Of a stretch of DNA of 64,000 bases, positions 11,570 to 23,307 are shown piece by piece. Under the pieces are notes generated by a model, which was given only the letters and a program-made list of their open reading frames with translations, made no database searches and was not told the origin of the DNA. Every line of letters begins with the position of its first letter. Positions within the stretch are counted from its first letter, which is position 1. This DNA is from Adiantum capillus-veneris. Lineage: Eukaryota; Streptophyta; Polypodiopsida; Polypodiales; Pteridaceae. The stretch spans positions 2,798,001-2,862,000 of the forward strand of contig CM043968.1 of the NCBI GenBank assembly GCA_014529385.2, read 5' to 3'. The translations under genes were made by a program, and so were the position numbers.

Positions 11570-11975
11570 TTCTGAATAAACCAAATGTCATCCGCGAAGA
11601 CCAAAACAAATATCTCTAACTTCTTTGGAAGAGATCTGTTCCCACGCGATTAAAGGTAGCACGGGTGTTAGTTAGGACAAAAGGCCTAACTGTAAAATTG
11701 TAATGCCCAAAGTTGGTGTTGAAGGCGATCTTGGGAATGTCTCCCTCCTTGATCCTAACTTGGTAGGAACATGACCTGAGATATATCTTGGAATAAGTTG
11801 AGGCTGGATACGGAGTAGCATCAACAATGGTGGTTTTAGGTATAAAGGTTATTGGAACTTCAAGTGACACTTGCTCCGAAAGGTTTTCAGGTCTTTCAGG
11901 GCCAGTTATCGACACAACAGTAGGAGCAACTCGTCCTCTCAGCTTTTGATAGGGTGGCATGGTTACTATTTGCAA
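11570..11975 (-). pseudogene. Reverse transcriptase fragment, internal region 1
   Basis: The minus-strand frame contains YQVRIKEGDIPKIAFNTNFG, then HYNFTVRPFVLTNTRATFNR. These match the gypsy RT block between the first catalytic Asp and the thumb side of the palm. After a stop and a frame change the same strand reads LEIFVLVFADDIWF, the FADD form of the catalytic YxDD box. The fingers, connection, RNase H and integrase are absent. The N-terminal part of the ORF (VAPTVVSITGPERPENLSEQ) is not RT and suggests a rearranged junction. The closest relative in the window is the RT at 52.66 kb. It cannot encode an active enzyme. Confidence 0.78.
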
Positions 11976-13034
11976 TATTATATTCTTTATTTAGCAAGAG
12001 AGACTAGCACAATTCTGAGACAGAATTCTAGCTTGGATAAATAAACATCTTTTCATGGGGCAAATTAGATGCTATATGTAGAAGTTTACTTTCAAAATAT
12101 GGAAATAAGGATTGGACCATACTATACCTCTTTGGTTCCAATCCCAGCTTTCTCTTATCATTGGAATCCATAAATTATTCAATACTTGTACGCGTCCCCA
12201 TAGGGTTAAACGTGTAACTCAATTCGATCCACATGTTCTCCATTTCTTAGTAGAAATGACACTTTTCTTAGGAGAGAAAAGTTTGATAAGGTGTCTCAAC
12301 ATGACTAACATGTTCTCTGGTTCGGCTATCTCCATTCTTCCAGGACTATTCTATAAACTTCTTCTTCTTGAATATTCCAAGCCATTAGTAATTTCAAAAA
12401 CGAGTCTTGCTATATATACTTATAGCTTTATCTGTGGCTAATCACAAGACCTTCTTGGATTTCTTCATTACTACTCAAAATTATATTCCAAAAATGTCCC
12501 AAAAATTAATTCTTCATGTGGCAGCTACTTTACCCAATCTTGCTCCTTATTACTAAGCTTAAGGGAGAATGACAAGTAAAGCTCAGTAAAAGTTTCATCC
12601 ATGCCACTTTCATGTGTCTTCAAACAAGTGCATGCGTCTTCATTCATTTATGCCACTTCCATGCGTCTTCGCACAAGTGCATTACCTATTCTTTCACAAA
12701 TTTTCTTATCTTTCATTTCCAGCTTTACTCACACTTCTCACTTGCTTAAATCCCAGGGACAAGTATAGGTTTCTGGAAGTAAGAGTTCCCTAAAATGTCC
12801 CAGCATAACGAGCTTTCACTCTAGCGTAGTTGCTTCCATCCTCTCATAGATAATCCATTGAATTTCTTTTGGCAGATCCCAAGCCATCTTGAATTTTTTT
12901 GAATATTTTATTGGAACATCAAGACTTCATTTGGTAATATAATTGAAATTTGGGTGGTAGACTGAGTTGTTTTTCTCTCATGCATTAATCTTAAATCCAA
13001 AATTCTAAATTCCAAGGTCCAAGATTCAAAATTA

Positions 13035-13047
13035 GGCTCTGATACCA
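13035..13047 (-). promoter_or_regulatory. Primer binding site (initiator Met tRNA), internal region 1
   Basis: On the minus strand TGGTATCAGAGCC, the classic complement to the 3' end of plant initiator Met tRNA, two bases inside the LTR2 edge at 13050. It proves that LTR2 acts as a 5' LTR for this internal region. Confidence 0.92.
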
Positions 13048-15033
13048 CTTGAGAGGGCCATACCCAGACTCGACCCTACTCACTTGCCTCAGTCCTCCAG
13101 ACCGTTACAGGGAATCACGTAGATCTATCTGCAGGTATCCCTCCCACTAGGGACCGACACTCAAACAGGACTCCGGTCTATCTCGAACGCCAACCCAATG
13201 TGAGGGCCATACCCAGACTCGACCCTGCTCAGCTCCCTCAGACCTCTAGACTGTTCCAGGGGATGAAGTAGATCTATCTGCAAGTATCCCTCCCACTTGG
13301 GACCGACACTCAGATAGGACTCCGGCCTATCTCGATTGCCAACCCAAGGGGGTACATCCCTTCATTCAATGATTCTATCCGTTTCTCATAATCAATCCGT
13401 CCTTGACAGCTTTCCGCACCCAAAATCGTGGTTCTTAGTCTTGATTCTCTTGATCTTTAACTTGAGGATCTGCTCTTGCTTTCTTGTTCTCCCTTGGTTC
13501 ATGGCGATAACCCCTTTTTCCTGACAAGTAGGCACGGCAGTTATCACTTTCCCCTAAGAAGAGGGATCTTGCAATCTTACCTGGTCTCACTCGTCCCCGA
13601 TTACCCATTTTTATCCCCCGTAGTCCTAGCGTTTAACAAAAAATTCTTAAATCAACATCCGGCCATTTGACCCTCCGGATCCGCCCACCCACCGAACCAT
13701 TTCATGAAAATCCCTTCCCGAGGCAGTACTTAACTACTACGAAATCAGGAAGACAATAGTCTATCAGACATCAGCAAACAACAAGCAACATGCAATCTGT
13801 TGCATACCCTCGTTCAGGGAAATTCATCTGCTTGTTCCCACCATATCTTTATTTAGAAACTTTTAATTCATTTTCTTTCCTTTATTTGCTATAATTAGCT
13901 TGTAACTAGTTTTATTACGAATCATGCAACACATTTAGTTTCAACCAATTCATCTTACCTCCCCATTCAGGCCAAGATAATCGGTTACAACCATCAAAAT
14001 GGCAACACCTTCACAATATTCCCAGAATTAAGTGTCTGGGAAAGGCTCATCAATTAATTTAATCATTCCTTCCTAAGCATTTTATTTCGAGAGGTATAGC
14101 ACTATCTGGTGATAGATGCACAAGATAGCCCCTATATCCCTAGCATTTCTAGTTCCTTTTTAAGCAACCATGTCGAACAAATTTCCTTAATTAAATTCAC
14201 ATCATCCTCCGTGAGTATAACCTTCTCATCCAACCATTGGCATCAGGACATACCCGGATTATGGCCGATTTCCAATAAGATACCGCGGGTACTTCACCCG
14301 GCCGAACAAAAATAAAACGAACCCATTCATCCCTTGTCCCTCGGGCATGAATGACCTAGGTATAACAACTTGCCGGTTACGCTGCCCTAGCCGAAAAGGA
14401 CCAATCTCCGACAAGTTCCCCAAGAGAATCCACTCAATGGGCCGGCCTTTCAATCAAATTGACCCCAAGAAGATCCATCTTTGTTCCCGGTCATTTCCAG
14501 ACAATCTTCAAAACGCCTAGTTAATCTATGTTTTGCAATGGGCTATCCCTATCACCTCTCAAGATTCCTTTTAACTCCTAGTTGGTAATTTCCAGGTTCA
14601 TTCATTTATCAACCTTAATTCCTACTTTCATTAATTATCTACCAGCCAAGTTTATTTAGAAAATATAACCGAGTTTTTGCCATAGGCATTTGATGGTTCA
14701 TGTCTCTTCGAAAATGCCAACTTTTTAAGTTCAATCCCCGTTTTTGTCGATTCCCCGGTTTTTGCAATCCTTTGCCATCCATGGGGCATCTCCATGGAAG
14801 CTTGTAGAGTTTTTGGTTCCAACAACACGGAGATCAAATTTCGCGAAGTTATCCCCTATCTCCCCCATCCCGTATTTGCAAACAAACTTGAAATTAAAAA
14901 CTTTAGAAATACTCTTCAATACCAAAAATTGAACTACTTCTATCGAGCTTAGACAATTACTATTTTCTTATGGTACCTAGCTTTCCATTTTAGGAAGCTA
15001 GAAGGTCATCCTATAATTTATGAGTTTTCGAGC

Positions 15034-15990
15034 TTTCCATTAAAGCTTAAACCTAAAAATGCAAGGTAATCGTTAAAGCTTACATCTAAGAGCAAAGTTA
15101 CCATTAAAGCTTAGCTTACGAATGCAAATCTACGTTTGAAGCTTAGCTTTATGATACATAGATACTCTTATCACTTACCCTAATTGCAAGGTTTCCATTA
15201 AAGCTTAAAACCTAAAAATGCAAGGTAATCGCTAAAGCTTACATCTAAGAGCAAAGTTAACATTAAATCTTAGCTTACGAATGCAAATATACCTTTGAAG
15301 CTTACCTTAATGATCCATAGGTACTCTTATCACTTACCCTAATTGCAAGGTTTCCATTAAATCTTAAAACCTAAAAACGCAAGGTAATCGCTAAAGCTTA
15401 CATCTAAGAGCAAAGTTACCATTAAAGCTTAGCTTACGAATGCAAATCTACCTTTGAAGCTTAGATTTATGATGCATAGGTTCTCTTATCACTTACCCTA
15501 ATTGCAAGGTTTTCATTAAAGCTTAAGACCTAAAAATGCAAGATAATCGCTAAAGCTTACATCTAAGAGCAAAGTTACCATTAAAGCTTAGCTTACGAAT
15601 GAAAATCTACCTTTGAAGCTTAGCTTTATGATACATAGATACTCTTATCACTTACCCTAATTGCAAGGTTTCCATTAAAGCTTAAAACCTAAAAATGCAA
15701 GGTAATCGCTAAAGCTTACATCTAAGAGCAAATTTATCATTAAAGCTTAGCTGACGAATGCAAATCTACCTTTGAAGCTTAGCTTTATGATGCATAGGTA
15801 CTCTTATCACTTACCCTAATTGCAAGGTTTCCATTAAAGCTTAAAACCTAAAAATGCAAGGTAATCGCTAAAGCTTACATCTAAGAGCAAAGTTACCATT
15901 AAAGCTTAGCTTACGAATGCAAATCTACCTTTGAATCTTAGCTTTATGATGCATAGATACTCTTATCACTTACTCTAATTGCAAGGTTTC
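15034..15990. repeat. 158-159 bp tandem repeat in LTR2, six units
   Basis: Unit starts are at 15034, 15192, 15351, about 15510, 15669, 15828 and 15987. Units differ by a few substitutions each. It is the same family as in LTR1 and LTR3. Confidence 0.9.
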
Positions 15991-16378
15991 CATAAAAGCT
16001 AAAATTCTAAAATGATGCACATAAACCTTTCTAGTATTAAAACACATTTAATTAAACCTACTGGAAATGAAGATTACCTCCTCTAAGCAAGAGGGATGTG
16101 GGGTTGAAGTCCTTCTTGAAGAGATGTGAGGCTCAAGGAGGAAGGAAGGGATTTATGGTCAAGAGGAAGGAGAGAGGAGCTTCTTCACAAAACCCTCAAG
16201 GGTTTTGGCCTTCAAGAGAGGAAGAGAGTTGAGGGTTTGGCCTTCAAGAGAGGGAGAGAGCAAGAGCAAGGTTTAATGGAAACCTTGAGTTACTTAAGCA
16301 TAGTCTTGAGCATGGCAAGTATGCAAGTAGCTTAGCAATATGTGTGTGTCTGTTTTCAAAATACAAAGGAGAAGGGTT

Positions 16379-16388
16379 GCTTATATAG
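16379..16388 (-). promoter_or_regulatory. TATA box of LTR2
   Basis: CTATATAAGC on the minus strand, same context and same distance to the CCAAT array as in LTR1. This is the only complete promoter in the array that is positioned to transcribe an internal region (region 1). Confidence 0.7.
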
Positions 16389-16412
16389 GAAAAAGGTGTG
16401 TGTAATTATCTT

Positions 16413-16583
16413 CTCAATTCCTATTGGACCTAAATTTCTCTTTTCAATTCCTATTGGACCCGAATTCTCTTCTCAATTCCTATTGGACCCCAAATTCTCT
16501 TCTCAAATGCTATTGGACCCTATTTCTCTTCTCAAAGGCTATTGGACCCCAATTTCTCTTCTCAAATGCTATTGGACCCCAAT
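16413..16583 (-). promoter_or_regulatory. Array of six CCAAT boxes in LTR2
   Basis: Six repeats with CCAAT on the minus strand at 16423, 16453, 16482, 16512, 16541 and 16571 (left edges), spacing 29-30. The block is base-for-base the same as in LTR1. Confidence 0.75.
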
Positions 16584-18139
16584 TTTCTTCTTAGTTCTTA
16601 TCTCTTAACTTTACCTTTCAATTAAGTTAGTCCCTTTTTCTCCTAGTTCTCGATCTGGATCAGTCCCCACACGGATTTTCACGAAAAAGTATAAAAATAA
16701 TCTTAGCCTTAAATGAAAAATATAGGGATGACGTAATTTCTTATCTGAAATATCAGTGTCTTTTTATTTTGGAGGAAAGTCTCGTTGTCCGTATAAATTC
16801 TTTGTCGGTCTTGCTTTTTCTAAATTATTTTCTAGGCTGAAAAAGTTCTAAATGGTTCTAGGGTTTCGGGAGGGACCTTACAAACTCCCCAACAAAAAGA
16901 AAGAGATGTCCTCAGCTCGAGATATGCTTTAGAGAATAGTCAGACTCGATCTTCTGTCAACTCATGATTGAAGATGTTCAGTAAATTTAGGGTATTTAGA
17001 CTTAAAGGACAGTAAAGTTCGTTGTTTTTTTTTTTTAATAGCGCTGTCTCAAAAATCTTAATCATAAAGAAGTCTTAATGACTCGGGGTTACTTTAATTA
17101 CTGAGTGTGATCTTACTCAACTAGGTATTTTTCCTTTAGTGTGACCTGATTGTGTTTCTCTTGTTAGGTTTGAAGATCATTTCTTCACTTTGCTCTCTAT
17201 CTAGCCTCAATACGCTTTGTAAAAATCTTACCATTCTTATCTTGACTTTAACTTTTTCCGTTTTGAGCGTCGACTCATTTCTCAATTAATATCATCCAAC
17301 TGATACCATGTTCTTGACAGTCAAGGATTTCATACTATTCTTTCAATTAATCTTGCAATATCTCCTTGCTTCTGTACCCAATTTATTTTATCCATCCTTA
17401 TTTCTCTTATATCTATAGCTTATTGTCTCATCTTTCACTTGGTAATGAGACATTTCATGTATCATAACAACTAGACTTGTAAAACACCATAGACGATTTG
17501 AATCTCTAAAGAAATGACTAACTAGAGATTCCATAAATATGACGATTGATTACATCCGCATAAAAATTACATCAAAAGTGTCATCTATATCGTGAAAAAT
17601 AATTTTAAGTTGTTCCGAAGAACCAACCAAAATATGATCAAGGGTTTGGACAAAAAGGGAGATATTGATTTGATCCCAAAAGATGAATTATATGGGCTCA
17701 TCCTCCAAAACTTGGAAATTGGATAATTAGCTAGTCCCACTCCTCCCAGGAAGCATCTTCAATAGGATAGCCCTTCCACTTGATTAGTCATTCTTGAATC
17801 GTCCTGTGCCGCAGTTGCTTCTCTTTAGTTTCCAGAACTTGAAAGTAGAAGGTTGGATTGATCTTCTTTTTCCAAAAATTATAGTATCACGAGCTTACAC
17901 ATCGCAAAGGGATAGTAATGCTAAAAGAGGAGTGTTTACAACATGCGTTGGATCCTAAACCCTTAAGATTCATTGGCTACGGGGTAAACTGCTTGCTGTA
18001 GAATCCCTCGTATTTATAGGGGACATGACATCCGCTACTGGAAATTCAAAAACCTTATCAAAAATTTGGAAGCTTCAAAATAGGTTCAATGACTTTCTAA
18101 GACATCGTCATAGATATTGTCTATGATCCTCTTGGCTCT

Positions 18140-18541
18140 GAATAAACCAAATGTCATCCGCGAAGACCAAAACAAATATCTCTAACTTCTTTGGAAGAGA
18201 TCTGTTCCCACGCGATTAAAGGTAGCACGGGTGTTAGTTAGGACAAAAGGCCTAACTGTAAAATTGTAATGCCCAAAGTTGGTGTTGAAGGTGATCTTGG
18301 GAATGTCTCCCTCCTTGATCCTAACTTGGTAGGAACATGACCTGAGATATATCTTGGAATAAGTTGAGGCTGGATACGGAGTAGCATCAACAATGGTGGT
18401 TTTAGGTATAAAGGTTATTGGAACTTCAAGTGACACTTGCTCCGAAAGGTTTTCAGGTCTTTCAGGGCCAATTATCGACACAACAGTAGGAGCAACTCGT
18501 CCTCTCAGCTTTTGATAGGGTGGCATGGTTACTATTTTCAA
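18140..18541 (-). pseudogene. Reverse transcriptase fragment, internal region 2
   Basis: Same content as the fragment at 11570-11975, with three amino-acid changes over 119 residues of the main frame. It holds the same partial palm and the same frame change before FADD. Because both copies share these lesions, they predate the duplication. Confidence 0.78.
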
Positions 18542-19600
18542 TATTATATTCTTTATTTAGCAAGAGAGACTAGCACAATTCTGAGACAGAATTCTAGCTT
18601 GGATAAATAAACATCTTTTCATGGGGCAAATTAGATGCTATATGTAGAAGTTTACTTTCAAAATATGGAAATAAGGATTGGACCATACTATACCTCTTTG
18701 GTTCCAATCCCAGCTTTCTCTTATCATTGGAATCCATAAATTATTCAATACTTGTACGCGTCCCCATAGGGTTAAACGTGTAACTCAATTCGATCCACAT
18801 GTTCTCCATTTCTTAGTAGAAATGACACTTTTCTTAGGAGAGAAAAGTTTGATAAGGTGTCTCAACATGACTAACATGTTCTCTGGTTCGGCTATCTCCA
18901 TTCTTCCAGGACTATTCTATAAACTTCTTCTTCTTGAATATTCCAAGCCATTAGTAATTTCAAAAACGAGTCTTGCTATATATACTTATAGCTTTATCTG
19001 TGGCTAATCACAAGACCTTCTTGGATTTCTTCATTACTACTCAAAATTATATTCCAAAAATGTCCCAAAAATTAATTCTTCATGTGGCAGCTACTTTACC
19101 CAATCTTGCTCCTTATTACTAAGCTTAAGGGAGAATGACAAGTAAAGCTCAGTAAAAGTTTCATCCATGCCACTTTCATGTGTCTTCAAACAAGTGCATG
19201 CGTCTTCATTCATTTATGCCACTTCCATGCGTCTTCGCACAAGTGCATTACCTATTCTTTCACAAATTTTCTTATCTTTCATTTCCAGCTTTACTCACAC
19301 TTCTCACTTGCTTAAATCCTAGGGACAAGTATAGGTTTCTGGAAGTAAGAGTTCCCTAAAATGTCCCAGCATAGCAAGCTTTCACTCTAGCGTAGCTGCT
19401 TCCATCCTCTCATAGATAATCCGTTGAATTTCTTCTGGCAGATCCCAAGCCATCTTGAAATTTTTTGAATATTTTATTGGAACATCAAGACTTCATTTGG
19501 TAATATAATTGAAATTTGGGTGCTAGACTGAGTTGTTTTTCTCTCATGCATTAATCTTAAATCCAAAATTCTAAATTCCAAGGTCCAAGATTCAAAATTA

Positions 19601-19613
19601 GGCTCTGATACCA
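19601..19613 (-). promoter_or_regulatory. Primer binding site (initiator Met tRNA), internal region 2
   Basis: TGGTATCAGAGCC on the minus strand, two bases from the LTR3 edge at 19616; identical to the site at 13035. Confidence 0.92.
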
Positions 19614-19615
19614 CT

Positions 19616-22600
19616 TGAGAGGGCCATACCCAGACTCGACCCTACTCACCTCCCTCAGTCCTCCAGACCGTTCCAGGGAATGACGTAGATCTATCTGCAG
19701 ATATCCTTCCCACTTGGGACCGACACTCAGACAGGACTCCGGTCTATCTCGAACGCCAACCCAATGTGAGGGCCATACCCAGACTCGACCCTGCTCAGCT
19801 CCCTCAGACCTCTAGACTGTTCCAGTGGATGACGTAGATCTATCTGCAAGTATCCCTCCCACTTGGGACCGACACTCAGATAGGACTCCTGCCTATCTCG
19901 ATTGCCAACGCAAGGGGGTACATCCCTTCATTCAATGATTCTATCCGTTTCTCATAATCAATCTGTCCTTGACAGCTTTCCGCACCCAAAATCGTGGTCC
20001 TTAGTCTTGATTCTCTTGATCTTTAACTTGAGGATCTGCTCTTGCTTTCTTGTTCTCCCTTGGTTCATGGCGATAATCCCTTTTTCCTGACAAGCAGGCA
20101 CGGCATTTATCACTTTCCCCTAAGAAGAGGGATCTTGCAATCTTACCTGGTCTCACTCGTCCCGGATTACCCATTTATATCCCCCGTAGTCCTAGCGTTT
20201 AACAAAAAATTCTTAAATCAACATCTGGCCATTTGACCCTCCGGATTCGCCCACCCACCGAACCATTTCATGAAAATCCCTTCTCGAGGTAGTACTTAAC
20301 TACTACGAAATCAGGAAGACAATAGTCTATCAGACATCAGCAAACAACAAGCAACATGCAATCTGTTGCATACCCTCGTTCAGGGAAATTCATCTGCTTG
20401 TTCCCACCATATCTTTATTTAGAAACTTTTAATTCATTTTCTTTCCTTTATTTGCTATAATTAGCTTGTAACTAGTTTTATTACGAATCATGCAACACAT
20501 TTAGTTTCAACCAATTCATCTTACCTCCCCATTCAGGCCAAGATAATCGGTTACAACCATCAAAATGGCAACACCTTCACAATATTCCCAGAATTAAGTG
20601 TCTGGGAAAGGCTCATCAAGTAATTTAATCATTCCTTCCTAAGCATTTTATTTCGAGAGGTATAGCACTATCTGGTGATAGATGCACAAGATAGCCCCTA
20701 TATCCCTAGCATTTCTAGTTCCTTTTTAAGCAACCATGTCGAACAAATTTCCTTAATTAAATTCACATCATCCTCCGTGAGTATAACCTTCTCATCCAAC
20801 CATTGGCATCAGGCCATACCCGGATTATGGCCGATTTCCAATAAGATACCGCGGGTACTTCACCCGGCCGAACAAAAATAAAACGAACCCATTCATCCCT
20901 TGTCCCTCGGGCATGAATGACCTAGGTATAACAACTTGCCGGTTACGCTGCCCTAGCCGAAAAGGACCAATCTCCGACAAGTTCCCCAAGGGAATCCACT
21001 CAATGGGCCGGTCTTTCAATCAAATTGACCCCAAGAAGATCCATCTTGGTTCCCGGTCATTTCCTGACAATCTTCAAAACGTGTAGTTAAATCTATGTTT
21101 TGCAATGGGCTATCCCTATCACCTCTCGAGATTCCTTTTAACATCTCGTTGGTAATTTCCAGGTTCATTCATTTATCAACCTTAATTCCTACTTTCATTA
21201 ATTATCTATCAGCCAAGTTTATTTAAAAAATACAAGCGAGTTTTTGCCATAGGCATTTGATGGTTCATGTCTCTTCGGAAATGCCAACTTTTTAAGTTCA
21301 ATCCCCGTTTTTGTTGATTCCCAGGTTTTTGCAATTCTTTGCCATCCATGGGGCATCTCCATGGAAGCATGTAGAGTTTTCAGTTCAAACAACACGGAGA
21401 TCAATTCCGCGAAGTTATCCCCTATCTCCCCCACCCCGTATTTGCAAACAAACTTGAAATTGAAAACTTTAGAAATACTCTTCAATACCAAAAATTGAAC
21501 TACTTCTATCGAGCTTAGACAATTACTCTTTTGTTATGGTACCTAGCTTTCCATTTTAGGAAGCTAGAAGGTCATCCTATAATTTATGAGTTTTCGAGCT
21601 TTCCATTAAAGCTTAAACCTAAAAATGCAAGGTAATCGCTAAAGCTTACATCTAAGAGAAAAGTTACCATTAAAGCTTAGCTTACGAATGCAAATCTACC
21701 TTTGAAGCTTAGCTTTATGATACATAGATACTCCTATCACTTACCCTAATTGCAAGGTTTCCATTAAAGCGTAAAACCTAAAAATGCAAGGTAATCGCTA
21801 AAGCTTACATCTAAGAGCAAAGTTACCATTAAAGCTTAGCTTACGAATGCAAATCTACCTTTGAAGCTTAGATTTATGATGCATAGGTACTCTTATCACT
21901 TACCCTAATTGCAAGGTTTCCATTAAAGCTTAAAACCTAAAAATGCAAGGTAATTGCTAAAGCTTACATCTAAGAGCAAAGTTACCATTAAAGCTTAGCT
22001 TACGAATTCAAATCTACCTTTGAAGCTTAGCTTTATGATGCATAGGTACTCTTATCACTTACCCTAATTGCAAGGTTTCCATTAAAGCTTAAAACCTAAA
22101 AATGCAAGGTAATCGTTAAAGCTTACATCTAAGAGCAAAGTTATCATTAAAGCTTAGCTTATGAATGAAAATCTACCTTTTAAGCTTAGCTTTATGATAC
22201 ATAGATACTCTTATCACTTACCCTAATTGCAAGGTTTCCATTAAAGCTTAAAACCTAAAAATGCAAGGTAATCGCTAAAGCTTACATCTAAGAGAAAAGT
22301 TACCATTAAAGCTTAGCTTACGAATGAAAATCTACCTTTGAAGCTTAGCTTTATGATGCATAGGTACTCTTATCACTTACCCTAATTGCAAGGTTTCCAT
22401 TAAAGCTTAAAACCTAAAAATGCAAGGTAATCGCTAAAGCTTACATCTAAGAGCAAATTTACCATTAAAGCTTAGCTTACGAATGCAAATATACCTCTGA
22501 AGCTTAGCTTTATGATGCATATATACTCTTATCACTTACCCTAATTGCAAGGTTTCCATTAAAGCTTAACGCCTAAAATGATGCACATAAACCTTTCTGG

Positions 22601-22818
22601 TATTAAAACACATTTAATTAAACCTACTAGAAATGAGGATTACCTCCTCTAAGCAAGAGGGATGTGGGGTTGAAGTCCTTCTTGAAGAGATGTGAGGCTC
22701 AAGGAGGAAGGAAGGGATTTATGGTGAAGAGGAAGGAGAGAGGAGCTTCTTCACAAAACCCTCAAGGGTTTTGGCCTTCAAGAGAGGAAGAGAGTTGAGG
22801 GTTTGGCCTTCAAGAGAG
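19616..22818 (-). repeat. Nested element LTR3 (5'-most, truncated)
   Basis: Matches LTR2 from its left end to the equivalent of about 16252, then stops at AAGAGAGG. About 630 bp are missing, which include the whole CCAAT array and TATA box, so this LTR has no promoter. The about 150 bp duplication (19616 and 19766) and six 158-159 bp repeats are retained. Confidence 0.88.
21600..22560. repeat. 158-159 bp tandem repeat in LTR3, six units
   Basis: Unit starts are at 21600, 21758, 21917, 22076, 22235, 22394 and 22553. The unit number equals that of LTR2 and is twice that of LTR1. Confidence 0.9.
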
Positions 22819-23307
22819 GTTTATTGCAATATAATAAACCAGCGTACGATTCTCCCTGTATTGCAAGGTTTATTTACTAGGTACAAAAGATCTTGATGAT
22901 CTGTGAAGAACAAAAATTTGTTTGCAAGCAAATAATGATGAAATTTCTTTACAGCAAATCATTCCTAACCCTTCCCGCTCGATGGTTGTGTAGTTCTTTT
23001 CTGCACTGTTTAACTGTCGGCTCGCATAGCAAACCGGAAAATCCATTGTTCGGTCTCCAGGTTGAGCTAGAATACTTCCAATGGCATCTGCTGAAGCATC
23101 AATGTGCACATGGAATATCTTTTCCCAATCTGGTGCCTTTAGTACAGGTGCTGATATAAGGTTTTCCTTCAGATTTTGGAATGAAGTTTCACACTCCTTG
23201 GTCCACTCAAAATTGACTAGCAAACGATACAGAGGTTGTGAGATAACCGCATACATGTATATGAATCTTCGATAATAACCGCAGTGTCCCATGAAGGATT
23301 GCACTTA
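22819..23307 (-). pseudogene. RNase H domain of the giant element pol
   Basis: Continues the RT frame after an in-frame TAA (23305-23307) in the motif VK*VQSFMGHCGYYRRFI. It contains HVHIDASADAIGSILAQ (first catalytic Asp), NYTTIEREGLGMI (catalytic Glu) and, after a frame change near 22975, FFTDHQDLLYLVNK (further Asp). The last recognisable residues are RIVRWFIILQ at about 22826, after which the nested LTR3 begins. The region that should lead to integrase, including the zinc-binding domain and any second RNase H, is missing and must have been deleted with the end of LTR3. Confidence 0.88.

Larger units (their letters stand above)
10315..13049 (-). mobile_element. Nested element, internal region 1
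   Basis: 2,735 bp between LTR1 and LTR2. On the minus strand it starts with the primer site (13047-13035), continues through long AT-rich sequence without gag, then an RT fragment (about 11975-11570), and ends in GTTGGGGAGTT beside the LTR1 edge. The 2.7 kb internal part is shorter than its LTRs. The plus-strand ORF at 12112-12441 has no recognisable content and is probably chance. Confidence 0.8.
13050..16882 (-). repeat. Nested element LTR2 (central, shared)
   Basis: 3,833 bp with the same ends as LTR1. It is the 5' LTR of internal region 1 and the 3' LTR of internal region 2. It carries the about 150 bp duplication at its left end (13050 and 13200), six copies of the 158-159 bp repeat, the CCAAT array and a TATA box. 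It resembles LTR3 more than LTR1 in its indels. Confidence 0.9.
16883..19615 (-). mobile_element. Nested element, internal region 2
   Basis: 2,733 bp, nearly identical to internal region 1 over its full length, including the RT fragment, the primer site and the G-rich tract beside the LTR2 edge. The close match shows that the duplication is recent compared with the decay of the RT frame, which both copies share. Confidence 0.82.
7438..22818 (-). mobile_element. Nested non-autonomous gypsy element, three LTRs and two internal regions
   Basis: The element is inserted in the integrase frame of the giant element. The order is LTR1 (7438-10314), internal (10315-13049), LTR2 (13050-16882), internal (16883-19615), LTR3 (19616-22818, truncated). 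Both internal regions carry an initiator-Met tRNA primer site at their right end and a G-rich tract at their left end, so the whole array is in minus orientation. Only a reverse transcriptase fragment is encoded, so it needed enzymes from another element. The two internal regions are almost identical, with a handful of substitutions over 2.7 kb. The left flank is TAACC (7433-7437); the right target-site copy has been deleted. Confidence 0.88.

Noticed and set aside
9091-22560. Regular repeats resembling a CRISPR array
   Set aside because: Units are 158-159 bp without unique spacers, in a plant retrotransposon LTR.
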